DNA of 64,000 bases from Nucisporomicrobium flavum (GTDB taxonomy: Bacteria > Actinomycetota > Actinomycetes > Mycobacteriales > Micromonosporaceae). How positions within the stretch are numbered: position 1 is the first letter of the stretch; each line of letters opens with the position of its first letter. Positions 35,161-43,022 of the stretch are shown one piece after another. The notes below the pieces were generated by a model. The model was not told the origin of the DNA, did no database searches, and was given only the letters and a program-made list of their open reading frames with translations. The stretch is from positions 248,001 to 312,000 of the forward strand of contig NZ_JADMLH010000003.1 in assembly GCF_016464385.1 (NCBI RefSeq), given 5' to 3'. Made by a program: the position numbers and the translations under genes.

Positions 35161-35797
35161 CGGCGACCAGCACGAGGAACAGCGCGAGCGTGATCAGCGC
35201 GTGCACCAGGCCGCGGACGACGTGGCCGCTGCCGGCGTCGTGCTCGATCGCGTACACGCCGATCTCGCGGGAGAACCAGAACGGCAGCGCGTGGGCCACG
35301 GCCTTGTCCGGGTCGAGCATCATCTGCATCGCGACGACCGTGAGCAGCACCAACATGCCCTCCAGTTCGCGGGGGAGCAGGGCGCTCAGCGCCAGCCCGA
35401 ACGGCGCGGCCACCGCCACGGTCAGCAGCAGGATGAGCGCCACCGGGCCGTGCCGTACCTGGTCCAGGTCGATGAGGATCAGCAGGAAGTACGGCACGAT
35501 CAGCGCCAGGCCGACCGCCCACAGCGCCGCGAGCCGGCCCAGGTAGAGCTGGTGCGTGGCGTAGCCGGACAGCCGCAGCCGGGGCTCCACCGCCCGGGCC
35601 GCGCTGCCCGCGAACAGCGCCGCCGTGCTCAGCGTCCACCCGATGCCCAGCGACACGAACCGCACCGACTGCCAGTACGCCTCCCCGCGCCGGCTGTAGT
35701 AGAACGCCAGGGGCAGCAGCGCCAGCAGGATCAGCACCCCGCGGCGGCGGGAGATCTCGCGCAGGGCCATCTCGGCGACGGTCAGCGTCCGGCTCAT
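35111..35797 (-). CDS. ABC transporter permease (ABC-2 type)
   Basis: 228 residues with about six hydrophobic segments, for example VLILLALLPLAFYYS, VGLALIVPYFLLILI and LILLLTVAVAAPFGLALSALL. It follows an ABC ATPase gene with an ATGA overlap, so it is the membrane partner of that transporter. The PadR-ABC-permease order suggests an export or resistance pump induced through the PadR regulator. Substrate unknown. Confidence 0.82.
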   Translation of the reverse strand: MSRTLTVAEMALREISRRRGVLILLALLPLAFYYSRRGEAYWQSVRFVSLGIGWTLSTAALFAGSAARAVEPRLRLSGYATHQLYLGRLAALWAVGLALIVPYFLLILIDLDQVRHGPVALILLLTVAVAAPFGLALSALLPRELEGMLVLLTVVAMQMMLDPDKAVAHALPFWFSREIGVYAIEHDAGSGHVVRGLVHALITLALFLVLVAVTSAVRLRRRPHVSMA

Positions 35798-36609
35798 CGC
35801 GCGCTCCTCGAGGTCAGGTCGAGCACGGCATCGGCGCGGTCGAGTTCGCCGAGCCGGTGGGTCACCACGACCACGGCCTTACCGGTGTCGCGCCAGCGCC
35901 ACACCTGCTGCCAGAAGTCGAGGTAACTGCCGTTGTCGAAGCCCTGGTACGGCTCGTCCAGCAGCAGCACGCCGGGGTCGCCGAGGCCGGCGAGCACCAG
36001 GTTGAGCTTCTGCCGGGTGCCGCCGGAGAGGTGCCGGGCCGTCACCGTCTCGGACGAGCGCGGCCAGTCGAGGGTCGCCGCGGCCGCACGGCCCTCCGCG
36101 CGGGCTGCACCCCGGGACTCCCCTCGCCCCGCCCCGATGAGCACGTAATGCTCGTCCGGGGTGAGGTAGTCGGCGGTGCCGCCGTCCTGCGGGCAGTAGC
36201 CGAGCGTGCCGCGGATCCGGACGTGACCTTCGTCGGGCGCGAGCAGGCCGGCGCAGATACGCAGCAGGGTGCTCTTGCCCGAGCCGTTGGCGCCGATGAC
36301 CGCCACGACCTCGCCGGCGTGGACGGTCAGGTCGACGCCGTCCAGGATCGTGCTGCGGCCGTACCGTTTGACGATCTTGACGGCCGCCAGCCGCGGCTCG
36401 CCGGACGGTGGCCGGCGCAGCTCGGTGGTCGCGCCGCGCAGGCTGTCCACGAGGCTGACGGCGTACGCGGTGGGCGGCCCGAAGACCTGCAGCGGCGGCC
36501 GCCCGCTGTCGCGCAGGTGCCCGGCGGCCTCGGCCACGAGCGCGGCCGGCTCGACCCGGCGGCGGCGCAACTCGGCCGCGAACGCGGCCAGCCAGTCATC
36601 GACGGTCAC
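35794..36609 (-). CDS. ABC transporter ATP-binding protein with N-terminal HAAS-like helical domain
   Basis: 271 residues from GTG 36609, which overlaps the stop of the PadR gene (GTGA) and has GGAGG upstream. Residues about 1-60 (DDWLAAFAAELRRRRVEPAA... VSLVDSLRG) resemble the HAAS/DUF1700-type helical domain often encoded next to PadR. Then comes an ABC ATPase: Walker A GANGSGKST, signature HLSGGTRQKL, Walker B VLLLDEPYQGFD, H-loop VVTHRLGE. The fusion of both parts is unusual. It forms a transporter with the permease gene downstream. Confidence 0.88.
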   Translation of the reverse strand: MTVDDWLAAFAAELRRRRVEPAALVAEAAGHLRDSGRPPLQVFGPPTAYAVSLVDSLRGATTELRRPPSGEPRLAAVKIVKRYGRSTILDGVDLTVHAGEVVAVIGANGSGKSTLLRICAGLLAPDEGHVRIRGTLGYCPQDGGTADYLTPDEHYVLIGAGRGESRGAARAEGRAAAATLDWPRSSETVTARHLSGGTRQKLNLVLAGLGDPGVLLLDEPYQGFDNGSYLDFWQQVWRWRDTGKAVVVVTHRLGELDRADAVLDLTSRSAR

Positions 36610-36929
36610 GGGACCTCCATCATTGCGGTGACGTTGTCCACGAACACGGCCCAGTCGGCGGAGGCGGAGCGGAGCGCCGCCGCGCCGTCGGGGCTGAGCC
36701 GGTAGTACTTGCGCGCGGGGCCGCCGTCGCCGGCCCGCCAGTCGGCGACGACCAGGCCGAGCCGTTCCAGGCGCAGCAGGGCGGGATAGAGCGTGCCACC
36801 GGCGATCGACCCGAGGCCTCCCGCTTCCAGCCGCTGGGCGATCTCGTACCCGTAGGACTCGCCGCGGCCGAGGGCGCCGAGCACGCAGAGGTCGAGTACC
36901 CCGCGCAGCCACTGCGTCCGCCGGTCCAT
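36606..36929 (-). CDS. PadR-family transcriptional regulator
   Basis: 107 residues from ATG 36929 (MDRRTQWLRGVLDL). PadR winged helix with CVLGALGRGESYGYEIAQRL and the marker GTLYPALLRLERLGLV, then KYYRLSPDGAAAL. It is the first gene of a three-gene operon with an ABC ATPase and permease, and presumably represses it. A GGTAG-N5-CTACC dyad just upstream is a plausible autoregulatory operator. Confidence 0.92.
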   Translation of the reverse strand: MDRRTQWLRGVLDLCVLGALGRGESYGYEIAQRLEAGGLGSIAGGTLYPALLRLERLGLVVADWRAGDGGPARKYYRLSPDGAAALRSASADWAVFVDNVTAMMEVP

Positions 36930-36938
36930 GGCGGACAA

Positions 36939-36953
36939 GGTAGCACCACTACC
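36939..36953. promoter_or_regulatory. GGTAG-N5-CTACC dyad, candidate PadR operator
   Basis: GGTAGCACCACTACC is a perfect 5-bp inverted repeat with a 5-nt spacer, 10 nt upstream of the PadR start. It could overlap the promoter or leader of the padR-ABC operon. Known PadR sites are short dyads near their own gene; matching to this one is inference. Confidence 0.45.
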
Positions 36954-36993
36954 TAGTCACGCGCGGCCCGCCGATCCCGGGCGGTTCGGGTGA

Positions 36994-37371
36994 CTAGCGG
37001 ACGAGGAGCTCGACGAGGCGGTCCAGCTCGGCGGACGGGTCCTCGGTCAGGCCCATGTGGACCGGGCCGGCCTGCAGGATCGTGCTGCGCGGCGCGACCA
37101 TCCAGCGGAAGCGCTCGCCCTGCTTCAGCTCGCGGGCCGCGCCGCCGTCGGCGCCGCCCGCGCAGACGATCTCCCAGGACTGCAGGGCCGCCCGGATGCC
37201 GTCCAGGTCGGCGTTCGGGTCCAGCGCGAGCAGCCGCTGCTCGTGCAGATGCGTACGGGCGCAGAGAAAGTCGAGCCGCTGGCAGTAGAGCACCACGCCG
37301 ACGTTGATCAGCTCGCCGCGCTCGACCCGGGGGACGGCTCGGATGATCGCGTACTCGTACGGGGCGCTCAT
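36994..37371 (-). CDS. DUF3037 family protein
   Basis: 125 residues from ATG 37371, overlapping the kinase-like gene stop by ATGA. DUF3037 pattern: YEYAIIRAVPRVERGELINV, GVVLYCQRLDFLCAR and FRWMVAPRSTILQAGPVHMG. DUF3037 proteins are typically encoded immediately beside HipA-like kinase proteins, as here. The function is not established. The gene is followed by the PadR operon on the same strand, with a 64-nt gap. Confidence 0.85.
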   Translation of the reverse strand: MSAPYEYAIIRAVPRVERGELINVGVVLYCQRLDFLCARTHLHEQRLLALDPNADLDGIRAALQSWEIVCAGGADGGAARELKQGERFRWMVAPRSTILQAGPVHMGLTEDPSAELDRLVELLVR

Positions 37372-38114
37372 GAGGGGATCCAAGCCGCCGGGTCGGCCGC
37401 GCGCGCGAGCAGGTGGTCGCGGTACGCCGCGCGCGCCTCCTCGGCGGTGTCGAAGTCGAACTCGGCGAGCCACTCGTCCGGGACCAGCGCCAGCACGTCG
37501 TCGAGCAGGTCGCCGGTGAGCTGGGGCAGCATCGCCTCGGCCGCCGCCGGCACCGCTGTCGCGTACGGCTTGAGCACGTGGTCGTCCCACTTGTACGGCC
37601 GGTGCACCACCGTCGCGGCGCGCGGCCAGTTGTGGTGGAAGTACAGCGTCGCTCCGTGGTCGATGAGCCACAGGTCGCCGTGCCACATCAGCAGGTTGGG
37701 GTTGCGCCAGCTGCGGTCGACGTTCTCCACGAAGGCGTCGAAGACCAGCACGCGGGAGGCCAGCTCCGCGTCGATCGGGTACGCGACCGGGTCGTACCCG
37801 AGCGCGCCGGGCAGGTAGTCCATGCCGAGGTTGGCGCCGGCGCTGGCCTTGATCAGCTCTTGCACCTCCTCGTCGGGCTCGGCCCGGGCCACGACCGGGT
37901 CGAGCCCGACGACCACCAGCTCGGGGACGGGCAGGCCGAGCCGCCGGGCCAGCTCGCCGGAGACCACCTCGGCGACCAGCGCCTTGGGGCCCTGGCCCGC
38001 GCCGCGGAACTTCACCACGTACGTGCCGAGGTTGCCGGCCTCGACGATGCCGGGCAGCGAGCCCCCCTCGCGCAGCGGGGTGACGTATCGGATGGCGGTG
38101 ACCTCGGGCAGCAC
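37368..38114 (-). CDS. HipA-like kinase family protein
   Basis: 248 residues. N-lobe has TYVVKFRGAGQGPKALVAEV (probable ATP-binding lysine and glutamate). The catalytic region has FDAFVENVDRSWRNPNLLMW, equivalent to the HipA/PI4K-type NxDRxxxNxN loop, and the metal-binding IDHG. This is a short HipA-like fold without the N-terminal HipA dimerisation part. True HipA phosphorylates a tRNA synthetase; the target here is unknown. GTG start at 38114, no hipB-type gene adjacent. It is coupled to DUF3037, which may be its partner. Confidence 0.8.
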   Translation of the reverse strand: MLPEVTAIRYVTPLREGGSLPGIVEAGNLGTYVVKFRGAGQGPKALVAEVVSGELARRLGLPVPELVVVGLDPVVARAEPDEEVQELIKASAGANLGMDYLPGALGYDPVAYPIDAELASRVLVFDAFVENVDRSWRNPNLLMWHGDLWLIDHGATLYFHHNWPRAATVVHRPYKWDDHVLKPYATAVPAAAEAMLPQLTGDLLDDVLALVPDEWLAEFDFDTAEEARAAYRDHLLARAADPAAWIPS

Positions 38115-38124
38115 GCGCCTAACC

Positions 38125-38676
38125 CTAGAGGGTGGTGGGACCCTGCCGGCGCAGGTCCGCCACCCGGGTCATCGCCTCGCGCAGCTCGGTCAGCCATTCA
38201 TCGGTGTGCTCGCCGACCAGGCGTACGCACCATGCCAGCGCCTCCGAGCGGCTGCGGGCCACCCCGGCGTCCACGAGCGTGTCGAGGACCTGCCGTTCCG
38301 GCTGGCGCAGCCGGGTCATCACCGGCGCGGAGAGGTGGGTGAACAGCTCCTGGGTGTCCCCGCAGCGCAGCCCCCAGCTGACCTTGCGCTGGTAGCGGTG
38401 CTCGACCTGGCGGGCGACCTTGATCCGGTCGTCGCGGGTGTCCTCGCGGAACTGGTGGATCCGCCCGGCCTGCGCGGCGGCGCGGTCGGCGTCGCTCGCG
38501 TCGGCGGACAGCTCGGGTGCGGGGACCCGGCCCCAGATGACGATCTCGTCGCGGTCGACGACGACCTCCGGCGGCTCGGTGAACCAGCCGTCGGGGCTGG
38601 CGCCGGTGATCCAGGCGGCCGCGTCGTCGGCGGGCGGGGGCTCGGTACGGGTGCCGGCGGGTGGACGGAAGCGCAT
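38125..38676 (-). CDS. Hypothetical protein with possible ribbon-helix-helix segment
   Basis: 183 residues from ATG 38676 with GGGAGGT 5 nt upstream. The middle section is charged (DDRIKVARQVEHRYQRKVSW). The C-terminal part RQVLDTLVDAGVARSRSEAL resembles the helix-turn segment of ribbon-helix-helix DNA-binding proteins. I do not recognise the full family. It precedes the HipA-like gene by 10 nt on the same strand, so the three genes (this, HipA-like, DUF3037) may be one transcript. A long dyad sits directly upstream. Confidence 0.65.
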   Translation of the reverse strand: MRFRPPAGTRTEPPPADDAAAWITGASPDGWFTEPPEVVVDRDEIVIWGRVPAPELSADASDADRAAAQAGRIHQFREDTRDDRIKVARQVEHRYQRKVSWGLRCGDTQELFTHLSAPVMTRLRQPERQVLDTLVDAGVARSRSEALAWCVRLVGEHTDEWLTELREAMTRVADLRRQGPTTL

Positions 38677-38688
38677 GACTACCTCCCA

Positions 38689-38722
38689 GTGCAACGTTGA
38701 TTACATGCTTACACCGTTGCAC
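38689..38722. promoter_or_regulatory. 8-bp inverted repeat upstream of the RHH-like gene, candidate operator
   Basis: GTGCAACG at 38689-38696 and CGTTGCAC at 38715-38722 are perfect inverted arms separated by 18 nt of AT-richer sequence. The left arm overlaps CAACGTTG, itself a palindrome (38692-38699). It starts 13 nt before the gene start, as expected for an autorepressor site. Confidence 0.4.
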
Positions 38723-38750
38723 CAGTTACGCCATGGCGGGCGTTCAGCTC

Positions 38751-40235
38751 TCAGAGGACAAAGGCATCGGTCCACAGCTGCCGCGACCGCCCCGAGAGGG
38801 CGTCCATGAACGCCACCGCCTGGCTGTCCGTCAGCGCGGCCACGAAGTCGATCACCGCCCGGCCGCGGGCCCGCGCCAGCCGCTCCGGCGTGCTGTCCGG
38901 CAACTCGAGCTCGGCCAGCTCCACCAGGTCGCGCAGCCGGCGGGGCAGACGTTCCGCCTCGTCGCGATCCGACAGCCAGGCGACCAGCGCGTCGACCAGC
39001 GACTCCAGCAGCCGCGCCTGGCCACGCTGGTGCAGCGCCAGGTCCGGGCGGGCCAGCACGAACCTGTTCTGCACGAACTTGAGGACCTGCACCTCGTGCC
39101 ACTGCGCCGGGGCGAGCAGCACGTGCCCCGACCGTACGGCCGGCGACTCGGTCACCTCGATCGCGTCCACCAGCCGCTTCGTCCACGCCGCCGAGAACGC
39201 GGCCACCTGCGCCTCGGCCTCCAGCGAGCCGTCGAACGGGACGCTGAGCAGGCCGTCCACGAGCTCCGCGCGGACCCGTTCCACCGCCGCCGCGAACGCC
39301 TCGTCGTCGGCCACCCAGCCGTCCTTGCGGTGCAGCTGCCGGCGCAGCGCCTCGATCGACGTACCCGGCCGGCGCGGCAGCAGCTCCTCGTCCGGCACGT
39401 CGGCGAACGACATCCGCTGCCACGCCATCAGCTCCGCGGCCACCGAACCCTGCTGCAGCACGCCGACGCGGTGCACGTCCTCCAGGTCGTGGATCGCGTA
39501 CGCGATGTCGTCGGCCGTGTCCATCACCGAGGCCTCCGGGGTCTGCTGCCACGGCGCGACCCGGCCGTCGAACGGCAGCCGCGCCTGCGCCATGTCCCCG
39601 ACCTCGGTGGAGTACGCGCCGAACTTCAGCGAACCCCCGTCCGGGTCGTCCGGCGGCGCGGCGGCACCCCGCGGCGGCGGATCCATGTGCCGCGGGTGCG
39701 GGGCGGGATGGGTACGCCGGGTCCACGGGTACTTGAGGATCGCGGCGCGGGTGGCGGCCGTCAGGTTGAGCCCGATCGTCGCCTGACCGCGGATCTCCGT
39801 GCTGGTCACGATCCGGTACGACTGGGCGTTGCCCTCGAAGCCGTCGCGCAGCCCCAGCCGTTGCCGCGCCACGTGGTCGAGCACCCGCTCGCCGAGGTGC
39901 CCGAACGGCGGGTGCCCCAGGTCGTGGGCGAGCGCGGCCGCCTCCACCACGTCCGGGTCGCAGCCGCCGAGCTTCTCGAGGGTGTCGGCGTACCGGGACA
40001 GCAGGCGCTCGGCGATCGCGCGGCCCACCGAGGCGACCTTGAGGCTGTGGGTGAGCCGGTTGTGCACCAGCAGGCCGGCCCCGCCCGGGCTGATCACCTG
40101 GGTGACCCCGCCCAGCCGCGCGAAGAACGGCGAGCTGACGATCCGGTCCCGGTCCACGCGGAACGGGCTGGCGGCGAGATCGCCGGGGGCGACGAGGCCG
40201 TCGCCGAACAGGCGCCGGGCGCGGGGATCATCCAT
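38751..40235 (-). CDS. dgt: Deoxyguanosinetriphosphate triphosphohydrolase (HD domain)
   Basis: 494 residues. It cleaves dGTP and other dNTPs to deoxynucleoside plus triphosphate, controlling dNTP pools. HD-domain metal residues are H63 in RLTHSLKV, H104-D105 in AHDLGHPPFGHLGE, and the later DTADDIAYAIHDLED. The fold region after residue ~150 has an insert rich in Pro, His and Asp (YPWTRRTHPAPHPRHMDPPP). No known regulator nearby. In many actinobacteria dgt sits next to dnaG; here dnaG is not in the window. Confidence 0.93.
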   Translation of the reverse strand: MDDPRARRLFGDGLVAPGDLAASPFRVDRDRIVSSPFFARLGGVTQVISPGGAGLLVHNRLTHSLKVASVGRAIAERLLSRYADTLEKLGGCDPDVVEAAALAHDLGHPPFGHLGERVLDHVARQRLGLRDGFEGNAQSYRIVTSTEIRGQATIGLNLTAATRAAILKYPWTRRTHPAPHPRHMDPPPRGAAAPPDDPDGGSLKFGAYSTEVGDMAQARLPFDGRVAPWQQTPEASVMDTADDIAYAIHDLEDVHRVGVLQQGSVAAELMAWQRMSFADVPDEELLPRRPGTSIEALRRQLHRKDGWVADDEAFAAAVERVRAELVDGLLSVPFDGSLEAEAQVAAFSAAWTKRLVDAIEVTESPAVRSGHVLLAPAQWHEVQVLKFVQNRFVLARPDLALHQRGQARLLESLVDALVAWLSDRDEAERLPRRLRDLVELAELELPDSTPERLARARGRAVIDFVAALTDSQAVAFMDALSGRSRQLWTDAFVL

Positions 40236-40271
40236 GCGCCCGACGCTATTACATCGGTGTCCGTACCCGGC

Positions 40272-40850
40272 TCAGCGCGCCTGCAGTGCGTCGAGAGCCA
40301 CGGCCATCGCCGCGATCAGCCGGCGGTCCAGCTGCGGGTCGTGGATCGTCACGACGTACTTGTCGCGCAGGCCCCACTTCTTGACCACGGAGAACGCCGG
40401 GCGCCCGCCGAGGAGGAACTCGAAGTGGTACGGCAGCCAGGACAGCGAGTCCACGAACCGGCGCAGGATCGCGACGGTCATGTTCGACTCGCGGCCGATC
40501 ATCTCGCCGTACCCGGGCTGCTCCAGGTGCCACGTCGAGCGCAGCAGGGATTCCTTGAAGTTCTTGCGGAACAGGCCGATCGGGGTGCCGGCGGCGTCCG
40601 TGACGTCGTACGTCGCGCCCAGGTCGATGACCTGGCGGGCCTTGAAGCCCAGGACCGGGGTCGTCTTGGTGTCGTCGGTGTAGAGCGTCACCTGCTCCTT
40701 GAAGGCCATCCGCTTCTGCTGCGCGAACGCGAGCACGCCGGCCTCCGAGCCGTCCGGTGCGACGGCGTGGATCTCGTACTGGTTCACCATCAAACGCACG
40801 CGCTGACGCACGATGAGTTGCTGCTGATTCTGAAGGGTTTGCACAGTCAC
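40272..40850 (-). CDS. LURP-one-related (LOR) / scramblase-like protein
   Basis: 192 residues from GTG 40850 (MTVQTLQNQQQLI); the frame before it is not coding. Beta-rich sequence with QQQLIVRQRVRLMVNQYEIH, GLFRKNFKESLLRSTWHLEQ, and the closing FSVVKKWGLRDKYVVTIHDP typical of LOR/Tubby-like C-terminal domains. Bacterial functions are unknown; related folds bind membranes. Divergent from the MBL-fold gene over 117 bp, and close behind dgt's start (36 nt). Confidence 0.8.
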   Translation of the reverse strand: MTVQTLQNQQQLIVRQRVRLMVNQYEIHAVAPDGSEAGVLAFAQQKRMAFKEQVTLYTDDTKTTPVLGFKARQVIDLGATYDVTDAAGTPIGLFRKNFKESLLRSTWHLEQPGYGEMIGRESNMTVAILRRFVDSLSWLPYHFEFLLGGRPAFSVVKKWGLRDKYVVTIHDPQLDRRLIAAMAVALDALQAR

Positions 40851-40967
40851 GGCGGCAGTGTGACACACGTCGCCATGCTGAGGAGATCCACAGCACCTCG
40901 GTGGCGGGGTGGTGGCACCGGCGGTCAGACTTGGCAATCAGACGGAACTGACACGGAGGAATCGCGC

Positions 40968-42092
40968 ATGGCGAAGCAGGCAGAAGGCCGCCGAGGGCTC
41001 GGAAAGGGATGGATCGCCCTCGCGCTGGGCGCGGCGGCGGTGTGGGCCGCCCGGGACATCCCGCTCCAGATCGGCTCCCGCAGGATCGGCGACCGGGCCG
41101 AGGGTGAACGCGGCGCGCGCTACCAGCGGTCCCCGCAGTTCAAGGACGGCAAGTTCCGCAACACCGTACCGGCCACCGAGCTCGCCCTGGCCTCGATGCC
41201 CCGGATCCTCGCCGCGTCGATGACCGACCGCGAGCGCCGCCACCCCGCCTCGCCGATCCCGGTGGTCACGCCCGAGACGGGCGGCGACGGCCTCTACGTC
41301 ACCTGGTACGGCCACTCCTCGGCGATGATCGAGATCGAGGGCCGCCGGGTGCTGCTCGACCCGGTGTGGAGCGACCGGTGCTCGCCGTCGCGCCTGCAGG
41401 GCCCGAAGCGGCTGCACGAGCCGCCGGTGCCGCTGCGCTCGCTGCCGCCCGTCGACGCGGTGGTCATCTCGCACGACCACTACGACCACCTCGACATGGA
41501 GTCGATCCGCAACCTGGTGGACCTGCAGGCCGCGCCGTTCCTCGTACCGCTGGGCATCGGCGCGCACCTGGAACGCTGGGGAGTGCCGGCCACCCGCATC
41601 ATCGAGCTCGACTGGAACGAGCGCGCCACGGTGGCAGGCATCGAGTTCGTCGCCACGGCCGCCCGGCACTTCTCCGGCCGCGGCTTCTCCCGCGACGAGA
41701 CGCTGTGGGCCTCCTGGGTGATCGCCGGGCCGACCCGCAAGGCGTTCTACTCCGGCGACACCGGCTACTTCCCCGGCTTCGCGGAGATCGGCGAGGAGCA
41801 CGGGCCGTTCGACGTGACGCTGGTGCAGATCGGGGCGTACGGCGACCAGTGGCCGGACATCCACATGGTGCCGGAGGACGGCGTCGCCACCCACGTGGAC
41901 GTACGCGGCGGGCTGATGATCCCGGTGCACTGGGCCACGTTCAACCTGGCGCTCCACGATTGGGCCGAGCCGGCCGACCGCGCCTGGCGTGAGGCCAAGG
42001 CGCGCGACGTGAAGCTGGCCGTCCCCCGGCCGGGCGAGCGGGTCGACGTCGACAACCCGCCCCCGGTCGACGGCTGGTGGCAGCAGCTGTAG
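40968..42092 (+). CDS. MBL-fold metal-dependent hydrolase (NAPE-PLD/UlaG-like)
   Basis: 374 residues from ATG 40968 with GGAGGA upstream. Metallo-beta-lactamase fold: TWYGHSSAMIEIEGRRVLLD, metal motif SHDHYDHLD, further ligands in FYSGDTGYFPGF and IPVHWATF. The N-terminal ~50 residues include a hydrophobic stretch (GWIALALGAAAVWAA) that may anchor it. The closest well-known relatives are RomA/NAPE-phospholipase-D-like proteins. Substrate unknown. The following methyltransferase starts on the last base of its stop codon. Confidence 0.9.
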   Translation: MAKQAEGRRGLGKGWIALALGAAAVWAARDIPLQIGSRRIGDRAEGERGARYQRSPQFKDGKFRNTVPATELALASMPRILAASMTDRERRHPASPIPVVTPETGGDGLYVTWYGHSSAMIEIEGRRVLLDPVWSDRCSPSRLQGPKRLHEPPVPLRSLPPVDAVVISHDHYDHLDMESIRNLVDLQAAPFLVPLGIGAHLERWGVPATRIIELDWNERATVAGIEFVATAARHFSGRGFSRDETLWASWVIAGPTRKAFYSGDTGYFPGFAEIGEEHGPFDVTLVQIGAYGDQWPDIHMVPEDGVATHVDVRGGLMIPVHWATFNLALHDWAEPADRAWREAKARDVKLAVPRPGERVDVDNPPPVDGWWQQL

Positions 42093-42895
42093 TGCCCGAC
42101 GACTCCCTGTACACCGGCAGTGCGGCGCACTACCCCGTCGGACGCATGCCGTATCCGTCCGCGATCGCCGACGTGTTGCGCGCCGGGCTCGGCCTCGACG
42201 GCACCGGCCGCCTCCTCGACGTCGGTTGCGGCCCGGGTTCGCTGACGACGCTGCTCGCCCCGCTCTTCGCGGAGGCGGTCGGCGTCGACGCCGACCCGGG
42301 CATGATCGAGGAGGCGCGCCGCAGGGCTCCGGAGTTGTCGTGGCACCGCCTGCGCGCCGAGGAGCTGCCGGCCGGGCTGGGTGAGTTCCGGGTGGTGACC
42401 TTCGCCCAGTCCTTCCACTGGATGGACCAGCCGGCCGTGGCCCGCGCGGTCCGCCCGATGATCGCGCCGGGCGGGGCCTGGGTGCATGTCGGCGCCACGA
42501 CCCATCGCGGCGTGGACGGCACCGACCCGCTCGCCCGGCCGCGGCCACCGTGGGTGCGGATCGACGCGCTGGTGGCCGCGTACCTCGGGCCGGTGCGGCG
42601 CGCCGGACGGTCCACGCTGCCGAACGGCACCCCCGGCGGCGAGGAGGACGTGATGCGCTCGGCCGGCTACCGCGGGCCGGACCGCGTCGTCGTGGGCGGC
42701 GGCGAGGAGGTGGCACGGTCGGCGGACGAGATCGTGTCGGCGGTGTTCTCGCTGTCGTACGCGACGCCGCACCTGTTCGGCGAGCGGGTGGGGGAGTTCG
42801 AGGCGGACCTGCGGTCGCTGCTGGCCGAGGTGTCGCCGCCGGGGGTCTTCGCCGAGCGCCGCCGGGAAACCGAAATAGTGATCTGGCGCCCCTGA
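42092..42895 (+). CDS. Class I SAM-dependent methyltransferase
   Basis: 267 residues. SAM-binding motif LLDVGCGPGSLTTLLAPLF, then VGVDADPGMIEEARR and FAQSFHWMDQPAVARAVRPM, typical of UbiE/Methyltransferase_11 types. The GTG start shares base 42092 with the MBL gene stop (TAGTG), so coupling is likely. Substrate unknown. Confidence 0.88.
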   Translation: MPDDSLYTGSAAHYPVGRMPYPSAIADVLRAGLGLDGTGRLLDVGCGPGSLTTLLAPLFAEAVGVDADPGMIEEARRRAPELSWHRLRAEELPAGLGEFRVVTFAQSFHWMDQPAVARAVRPMIAPGGAWVHVGATTHRGVDGTDPLARPRPPWVRIDALVAAYLGPVRRAGRSTLPNGTPGGEEDVMRSAGYRGPDRVVVGGGEEVARSADEIVSAVFSLSYATPHLFGERVGEFEADLRSLLAEVSPPGVFAERRRETEIVIWRP

Positions 42896-43022
42896 AGAAC
42901 GAGTGAACCGGCGGATCGGTTACGGTTCCGCCGCCTCTTCACCGGGTGCATTTTCTGTCCATTGCCGCTTGCCTTCTGCTGTCACACTTTGCCTGCGAAT
43001 CCGGTCTTTCTTGGAGAGCAAT

